From positions 1 through 44,627 of IMG/VR virus record IMGVR_UViG_3300031727_000002: 44,627 nt of DNA. One strand, 5' to 3'. The stretch is from a virus. Positions 40,566-44,627 of the stretch are shown here, piece after piece. The notes beneath the pieces are model-generated. The model saw nothing but the letters and a program-made list of their open reading frames with translations. It searched no databases and was not told the DNA's origin. Positions within the stretch are counted from its first letter, which is position 1; each line of letters starts with the position of its first letter. The translations under genes were made by a program, and so were the position numbers.

Positions 40566-42120
40566 TCGTCGTGGTGCTACCGGAGGTAGCAGTGCTTGGC
40601 GTCACTCCAGCCGGAGAATCCGGCTCGGTGCGCTGGTTGGGCGGCTCGTAGCCGCGAAGAACGCCGTTCACGGCGTTCCAGACCTTGTGCCGCTGGGACG
40701 AAGTCCCACCCTCGTCATCGTAGGAGTCGACGAAGGCCGCTTCGGCAGCCTCGACCGGTGCCAAAGGCACCGACGCCATGACGGCGTTGCAAGCCGCCAC
40801 CAACTGCCGGGTCGAAACTCCCATCGGGAGTTCCCCGTTGGCAGCCATGACGCGGGTCTGCTTGGCTACCTGTACGAACCGCTTTGCGGTTTCGCCATCG
40901 GTGCCGGTCTGGTCCCGAAGCACCTTGACCTCACTCCGTTCCGGTGGAAAGTCCACCGGAATCGTGTGCGTCGAGCGGTTCACGAAGGCCAAGTCCAGCA
41001 CCGTGGTGCCGCTGAAAGCGGCACCGATGTTGGCGGTGCCGACGAAGAAGACGGCAGGGTCAATCAAGATTGACCGCTTGGCATCGGCGACGTAAATCGT
41101 GCCGGTCCCATCAAGGATGGGAAGGGTCGCGTTCAGCGCGCCGGGTGTCTCCACACGGGTAATCTCGTCCAACAGGACGAGACGAGGGATGCCGCCGTAA
41201 GGGCCATCGGCCCTTACCGCCTCGATGAACTGTGATGGAACGTAGTCCATCACCATGACGCCGTTCTCGCTGGTCGGCTGGTTGTAACCAGCCCAGTCGC
41301 CGAAGTCTCGAAGCCCGGCAACGTCGACCTTCCAGAATGGAAGGTTGTGCGAGCGAGCCAAGTCCATCGCCGAGACGGTCTTCCCGGCCCCAGAGGGGCC
41401 ACGGAGGATGACGAAGGTCCGTTCCCCAGCAGAATGCTGGGCCAGAGCGTTCTCCAACTTCCGCTTCGTAGAAGCGTCCTGCCAGACTTCGAACTTGGCC
41501 TTCTTGGGCAGCATGCGGAAGATTCCGGGGTGCTTCTCAGGCAGACCGGAGGTCTTGTGCGCTGAAGATGCGGGCGTCTTCGGCGTGCTGCTGGCAGTCT
41601 CGGCCTTCGGCTCACTGGCGACCGGCTCCGTAGGAGCCGCCTTGGCGATGGCCGGAGTCTTGGTGCCGGTGGCAGAGCCACCGCCCACGAGGCTCCAGTA
41701 GGTCGCCGTGCCCTTCTTGTTCGTCCGAAGGACGATTGCTGCCGGAAGACTCACGCTCTTGCGCTTGAATCCAAGAGCCATGCTCTTGGTGCGCCAGTAC
41801 TTGCGCAAGACCGGCGGCTTGCTGCTGGGCAGTCCGTCAAGGACGAAGTCCTTGAGCAGGCGATTGAGCCGAGTAGCAGCGCTGCTGTCCGCGTTGCCAT
41901 TGATGGCAACACGCACGGCAGACCACTTGTCGGCGACGTTGTCGACAGCCAGAGCGATGGTCGCTGCCTCGATGCCAGAGGCATCGTCGATGCGAACGAC
42001 CACCGTCGAAGCGACGGTGTCATAGCGGTACGACGCTTGTGCGTCGAGCGCCACGACCGACGACGATGCCATCGCCGACGGCTTGACTGACACCAGAGGT
42101 GTCAGGGTGGTGTAGGCCAC
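40555..42120 (-). CDS. MoxR/CobS-like AAA+ ATPase
   Basis: A 521-aa protein. Residues 1-190 are an unrecognised N-terminal region plus an Ala/Thr/Pro-rich linker; the AAA+ core follows: Walker A GPSGAGKT (241-248), Walker B LVLLDEI (314-320), sensor 1 FVGTANIG (about 359-366) and a downstream helical lid. This order and the DYVPSQFIEAV/DLAFVNRS segments match the MoxR/CobS branch. The tail is Ser/Thr-rich. MoxR ATPases act with VWA proteins to remodel or load metal centres and complexes; here the partner is the next gene. It carries about 25 hairpins, more than any other gene. Confidence 0.85.
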   Translation of the reverse strand: MAYTTLTPLVSVKPSAMASSSVVALDAQASYRYDTVASTVVVRIDDASGIEAATIALAVDNVADKWSAVRVAINGNADSSAATRLNRLLKDFVLDGLPSSKPPVLRKYWRTKSMALGFKRKSVSLPAAIVLRTNKKGTATYWSLVGGGSATGTKTPAIAKAAPTEPVASEPKAETASSTPKTPASSAHKTSGLPEKHPGIFRMLPKKAKFEVWQDASTKRKLENALAQHSAGERTFVILRGPSGAGKTVSAMDLARSHNLPFWKVDVAGLRDFGDWAGYNQPTSENGVMVMDYVPSQFIEAVRADGPYGGIPRLVLLDEITRVETPGALNATLPILDGTGTIYVADAKRSILIDPAVFFVGTANIGAAFSGTTVLDLAFVNRSTHTIPVDFPPERSEVKVLRDQTGTDGETAKRFVQVAKQTRVMAANGELPMGVSTRQLVAACNAVMASVPLAPVEAAEAAFVDSYDDEGGTSSQRHKVWNAVNGVLRGYEPPNQRTEPDSPAGVTPSTATSGSTTTTTL

Positions 42121-42138
42121 TGTGCCAGACTCCTTCCT

Positions 42139-42255
42139 ATCCCCGAAGGGGATGCTGCTGTGTTGCCGCCCTGTCGCCGAGCGGCGTCGAATAGAGACCT
42201 ATGGTCTCAGATGCCAACACTGTTGTCAAATCTACGCTACCGTCGAAGACGGTAG
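42139..42255 (-). promoter_or_regulatory. Leader and candidate promoter of the MoxR gene
   Basis: On the minus strand TTGACA (42229-42224) is an exact -35; a good -10 is not obvious (GACCAT at 17 bases). TGCCAAC-ACT-GTTGTCA (42212-42228) is close to the operator at 33226-33239. GAGACC-TAT-GGTCTC (42194-42208) is a further perfect inverted repeat over the expected start area. CTACCGTC-GAA-GACGGTAG (42237-42255) is an 8-bp hairpin right behind the stop of the upstream gene, probably a terminator or processing site. ATCCCC-GAA-GGGGAT (42139-42153) lies shortly before the ribosome site. Confidence 0.5.
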
Positions 42256-42540
42256 TCAGGCGGCTGCCTGACGGCTACGCCGTCGTGCAAGCGTCACGCG
42301 CTTGTCGCTTCGAGGGTCGAACACCGAAACGGTGATGTCGGTGACAGTCACGAGTGAGGCAAAGCCTCGTGCGATGTCACTGCATGTACGTGCCCGTGTC
42401 GAAGCGACGGACTGCTTGCCGTCACCATCGACGTAGTCGATGACGTAGGTGGGATGCGGCAGTCCCGTTGCCTTCATCGCCCTCCTACGGAGGGCGGAGG
42501 GGCGAATCGCCTTGTCGAATCGAGAAGCGGTCTTCTTCAT
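42256..42540 (-). CDS. 94-aa basic protein of unknown function
   Basis: ATG 42540 with AGGAGA ten bases upstream. N- and C-termini are very basic (MKKTASRFDKAIRPSALRRRAMK and RVTLARRRSRQ), with a beta-rich centre (TYVIDYVDGDGKQSVAST, VTVTDITVSVFDP). No family recognised. Preceded by a hairpin-CACAC leader (42560-42570) and followed by the 42237-42255 hairpin, so it looks like an individually insulated gene. Confidence 0.6.
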   Translation of the reverse strand: MKKTASRFDKAIRPSALRRRAMKATGLPHPTYVIDYVDGDGKQSVASTRARTCSDIARGFASLVTVTDITVSVFDPRSDKRVTLARRRSRQAAA

Positions 42541-42559
42541 GGTGTCAGTCTCCTGTGTG

Positions 42560-42570
42560 GTCCGAAGGAC
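42560..42570 (-). promoter_or_regulatory. Hairpin-CACAC leader 1
   Basis: GTCC-GAA-GGAC on the plus strand (transcript GUCC-UUC-GGAC), followed in the transcript by CACAC and AGGAGA before the 94-aa gene. One of four leaders with the same loop and tail but different stems. Confidence 0.6.
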
Positions 42571-42603
42571 TCGTGTGCCAGACGGTGTGTGATGAAGCGG
42601 CTG

Positions 42604-42948
42604 TCAGGGCTTGGCGACGACGGTTGGCCGATACTTCGTATCGGCCGCGACCAGCAGTTCAGCCGGAGTCCACTTGCCGGGTGTGAGACCAAAGGTCTCA
42701 CTGTCGGGGAGGATGTAGCCAAGAGCCGTCCAATCGCCCGTGGAGTTCGCGTCATGCTTCGCAACGAACTCCGTAGCGTTGGCGGCGCTGTCGCCGAGAT
42801 AGACCCTGACGGCGTCGTCTTCGACGACGAACACGGCGATGAACGATGGGCAGCCCATCTTCTCGCGCTGCTCTTCGAGCCGTGCGCTGAAGAAGTCCGG
42901 TGCCTTGCCGTGGTCCGTCTCTACGAGACGAGCGTTGATGTTTGCCAT
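42604..42948 (-). CDS. 114-aa protein of unknown function
   Basis: ATG 42948 with AGGAGACATCTCGACATG context. Acidic and mixed alpha/beta: KAPDFFSARLEEQREKMGCPSFIAVFVVEDDAVRVYLGDSAANATEF in parts, then GDWTALGYILPDSETFGLTPGKW. No family recognised. Contains two strong hairpins (42626-42646 with a 9-bp stem, 42683-42701 with an 8-bp stem). Confidence 0.6.
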   Translation of the reverse strand: MANINARLVETDHGKAPDFFSARLEEQREKMGCPSFIAVFVVEDDAVRVYLGDSAANATEFVAKHDANSTGDWTALGYILPDSETFGLTPGKWTPAELLVAADTKYRPTVVAKP

Positions 42949-42985
42949 GTCGAGATGTCTCCTGTGGTGTGTCGAGATGTGTGTG

Positions 42986-42996
42986 GACCGAAGGTC
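42986..42996 (-). promoter_or_regulatory. Hairpin-CACAC leader 2
   Basis: GACC-GAA-GGTC on the plus strand, followed in the transcript by CACACAC and the AGGAGA of the 114-aa gene. Same loop as the other leaders, compensated stem. Confidence 0.6.
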
Positions 42997-43023
42997 TATG
43001 CGTGTCTCCTCGTGCTACAGCGG

Positions 43024-43266
43024 CTACCAGACTGGGCAGAATGGGCAACCACTCACTTCGTGAGTGAAAGCGGCGGCGTCGCAGTCTTGACCACACATCG
43101 CCGTCCCTTCGTTGCACGCTGTGGCGTGCAGCGAAGCCTCGTGCGACAGTCGTGCGTCAAGGGTGGTGTCGTCGGCGGCGTCTTCATCCGGCCCATCGAA
43201 GATGGGATGCGAGTCGTCGCTGATGGAATCGTCGTAGACGAAGGTGCCGATGCTGAAGAAGGTCAT
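43024..43266 (-). CDS. 80-aa acidic, cysteine/histidine-containing protein
   Basis: ATG 43266 with AGGAGATTGCGACATG context; upstream Arg/Ser-rich extension rejected. Many Asp in the first half (VYDDSISDDSHPIFDGPDEDAADD), then ACNEGTAMCGQDC and SGCPFCPVW, a set of six cysteines with histidines, possibly a zinc site. No family recognised. Confidence 0.6.
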   Translation of the reverse strand: MTFFSIGTFVYDDSISDDSHPIFDGPDEDAADDTTLDARLSHEASLHATACNEGTAMCGQDCDAAAFTHEVSGCPFCPVW

Positions 43267-43296
43267 GTCGCAATCTCCTGTGTGGTGAGGGGTGTG

Positions 43297-43307
43297 GGGC
43301 GAAGCCC
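43297..43307 (-). promoter_or_regulatory. Hairpin-CACAC leader 3
   Basis: GGGC-GAA-GCCC on the plus strand, followed in the transcript by CACACC...CACAC and AGGAGA of the 80-aa gene. Confidence 0.6.
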
Positions 43308-43339
43308 TGTGCGCTTCACCCCGTGTCAGATTCGGAGGG

Positions 43340-43858
43340 CTACTTGGCCGCACCCTCTTCGAGGGTGACGAAGAAGGGAACCCTCATCTGGCGAAGAAGG
43401 TCGTAGACCTTCTCGGGCGACCAGTCGTCGCTGCACTCGTCATCGAAGATGACGCTCAGGGGCCAAGCCTCCTGCTCGCCGAAGACGAAGGCTGCCATGA
43501 CGGTCTGCTCGTACCTGTCGAAATCACGCACAAGGAACGCCAGCGTTTCCTCGGTCGTGTACATGCCGTCAGAGTGCTCGGCTCGATGGTCTTCGAGGTC
43601 TACGACCTCCCACGACTCGTCGTTGTCGTCTACGACGACCATCAGGACCGTCTTGCCCTTCATCACGCTCTCTTGGAGAGCGAGGGTGGCGGCGACGAAA
43701 TCGGTGTTCCGGGTGGTGGTGACTTCGTCACCGAAGACGGTCTTCAGGGTGGTCATGGCGATGTTCTCCTCGTTCGTGGTGATGTGTGAGCCGAAGGCGG
43801 TGTGTGTCACCGCGCTAGGAGTGCTGTCGACCTTGGTGGCGACGGTTCTGTGGTTCAT
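43340..43858 (-). CDS. 172-aa acidic protein, first gene of the operon
   Basis: Two starts are plausible. ATG 43858 has a perfect GGAGGT five bases upstream (43869-43864), itself inside the hairpin AGACC-TCC-GGTCT. ATG 43756 (138 aa, MTTLKTVFGDEV) has AGGAGA about nine bases upstream and the hairpin-like leader GCC-GAA-GGC (43790-43798) in its N-terminal coding extension. The protein is acidic and mixed alpha/beta (VLMVVVDDNDESWEVVDLEDH, QTVMAAFVFGEQEAWPLSVIFDDE). No family recognised. The longer form is given; the shorter may be the main product. Confidence 0.6.
   Translation of the reverse strand: MNHRTVATKVDSTPSAVTHTAFGSHITTNEENIAMTTLKTVFGDEVTTTRNTDFVAATLALQESVMKGKTVLMVVVDDNDESWEVVDLEDHRAEHSDGMYTTEETLAFLVRDFDRYEQTVMAAFVFGEQEAWPLSVIFDDECSDDWSPEKVYDLLRQMRVPFFVTLEEGAAK
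43790..43798 (-). promoter_or_regulatory. Hairpin-CACAC leader 4 (possible internal leader)
   Basis: GCC-GAA-GGC on the plus strand, flanked by CACAC-type sequence in the transcript, before the internal start at 43756. It belongs to the same family as the other leaders, which supports a real start at 43756. Confidence 0.5.
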
Positions 43859-44627
43859 GCGAGACCTCCGGTCTTCGTGGGTGACCACCGCGACCTTGCT
43901 GGCCGCTGTCGTGGCCCTTCAATCGGACCACAGGAAGCCGTCTTCCTTGCGCGCATGGACCGCAGGGAGAACGCGCGCCGTCCCACGGGAGGAAGTCGAT
44001 TCGGCTCAAGGCGCAGGCGTGCGCGCTTAGGTCACGCGCACACAGAACGGAAACATGGGAAATGGCGATTCCGTGGCATTTGCAAGCAAATGCCCGTATG
44101 TGTCCGCGCACCGTTCCGCGTACGGCCCTTCGGGCCGCAGTGCTTGGCATCACACGAGTGCCAAGGTTGACTCTTCACTGACGTAGTCAGTGCTTGTGAG
44201 TATCACTTCATCGCACTGCTTGCAGTGCGAATCGCTAGGTCACAGGGCAGAGCAGCATGGTGTCACCGTAGGTGGACGGGGCATTGCTCTTCGCGTGTTG
44301 CCACGCTGGTGCGTGTCATCACGCGTATATGTGAGACCAACGCTTCGTTGCCTAGGTATGTGGCCCCGTAGGGGCCGATTACAAGCGACGGCCAAGTCGG
44401 GTACCCCTCGGGCTTTCTGAGGGAAATCCCGGCGGCAGGGAATGCTCTTCGACGCACTTCGGTACGTCTCGTTGGCATTCCCCGCTCTGACGGGGTACCC
44501 GTCACACGGCGGCTTGGTCTAACCGTGACCTCAAGCCGCCGGAACAGGTGTGCTTCGACGAAGGGTCGAAGCACAACAGAAGAGCCGTGGCGCTGAACGC
44601 CACGGCTTCAGTAGTAGTAGTGAGGTG
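43859..44627. other. Non-coding right end with many stem-loops
   Basis: About 770 bases with no supported gene; reading frames here lack ribosome sites and have unlikely composition. Stem-loops: 44075-44094 (9 bp), 44123-44137, 44143-44165, 44176-44192 (7 bp), 44211-44230 (9 bp), 44362-44376, a branched pair 44438-44482 and 44508-44540, 44550-44574 (10 bp), 44583-44607 (10 bp). GGGTACCC-like sites occur twice (about 44399-44406 and 44493-44500). It ends with AGTAGTAGTAGTG (44610-44622). No clear promoter was identified, though one must serve the operon starting at 43858. It may contain the packaging site or a structured RNA. Confidence 0.6.
43862..43874 (-). promoter_or_regulatory. Hairpin sequestering the ribosome site
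   Basis: AGACC-TCC-GGTCT (plus strand) places the complement of GGAGGT in its right arm and loop, so the ribosome site of the first gene would be folded away in the RNA. A translational switch is possible. Confidence 0.5.

Larger units (their letters stand above)
37726..44607. repeat. Region of densely packed short perfect inverted repeats
   Basis: At least 48 perfect inverted repeats with stems of 7-13 bp and short loops (nearly all 2-5 bases) were read by eye; many more have 6-bp stems. Examples: 38047-38067 (9 bp), 39150-39170 (9), 40441-40461 (9), 40939-40961 (10), 41005-41025 (9), 41197-41217 (9), 42626-42646 (9), 44211-44230 (9), 44550-44574 (10), 44583-44607 (10). Loops on the plus strand are mainly GAA, GTA, AAA, AGA, ATC, CAT, TTC. 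They sit inside every gene as well as between genes and in all codon phases. The rest of the window has only scattered ones. Confidence 0.85.

Noticed and set aside
43815-44153. Minus-strand frame of 112 codons in the right end
   Set aside because: Arg/Ala-rich, no ribosome site, overlaps the GGAGGT-led start of the 172-aa gene.
44263-44574. Minus-strand frame of 103 codons at the right end
   Set aside because: Runs through several strong hairpins and has no ribosome site; composition not gene-like.
37726-44607. CRISPR array
   Set aside because: Hairpins are short, all different, irregularly spaced and mostly inside genes; there is no repeat-spacer pattern.
43859-44627. tRNA genes in the non-coding end
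   Set aside because: Several stems look tRNA-like in size but no cloverleaf with T-arm (GTTC) and CCA-type end was seen on either strand.

Overview
The window reads as an essentially complete, tailed double-stranded DNA phage genome, or the full coding complement of one. It is GC-rich (about 60% by eye), uses many GTG starts, and its genes overlap by 1-8 bases (TGATG, ATGA, GTGA). No integrase, excisionase or recognisable repressor gene is present, so a virulent lifestyle is likely. The host cannot be named from sequence; base composition and start-codon use suggest a high-GC bacterium, possibly an actinobacterium. No ribosomal RNA, tRNA or CRISPR array was seen.

Layout. Positions 100-27232 (+ strand) carry the virion and lysis genes: a small terminase-like gene, terminase large subunit, portal, a 964-aa and a giant 2428-aa virion-type protein, scaffold, N4-gp56-type major capsid protein, a head-tail adaptor, a Dit-like protein, two very large tail/fibre proteins, then a lysis cluster of small membrane proteins around a cysteine-peptidase-like endolysin, and a few small basic or acidic proteins. 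A strong hairpin at 27239-27276 separates this block from the convergent minus-strand genes. Positions 27318-37452 (- strand) are replication, recombination and accessory genes: RepA-like helicase, primase-polymerase (AEP) with a zinc finger, ParB-like protein, Rad52-type annealing protein, PD-(D/E)XK exonuclease, RusA resolvase, an HNH protein, a SLOG/DUF2493 protein and many small zinc-finger or membrane proteins. Positions 37774-43858 (- strand) form a separate operon around a CobT-like protein (HExxH plus VWA) and a MoxR/CobS-like AAA+ ATPase, with small genes of unknown function on both sides. Positions 43859-44627 are non-coding.

The most unusual thing is not a gene. From about 37.7 kb to the right end, DNA both inside and between genes is packed with short perfect inverted repeats (stems 6-13 bp, loops mostly 2-4 bases). 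By eye at least 48 have stems of 7 bp or more in about 7 kb, where roughly one or two would be expected by chance. They occur in all codon phases. Several intergenic leaders in the same operon carry a small hairpin with a constant three-base loop, compensating stem changes and a CACAC tail. The rest of the genome has only scattered examples. This suggests a highly structured transcript, or a mutational process such as template switching, confined to the MoxR/VWA operon and the right end.

How the parts fit: the AEP primase and helicase, with the ParB-like protein, would start replication using a host polymerase, since no phage DNA polymerase is visible. The exonuclease, Rad52-like protein and RusA form a recombination set. 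The structural module has a capsid, portal and adaptor but no recognisable tail tube or tape-measure gene, yet does have Dit-like and baseplate-like proteins, so the particle may be short-tailed with an unusual adhesion apparatus.
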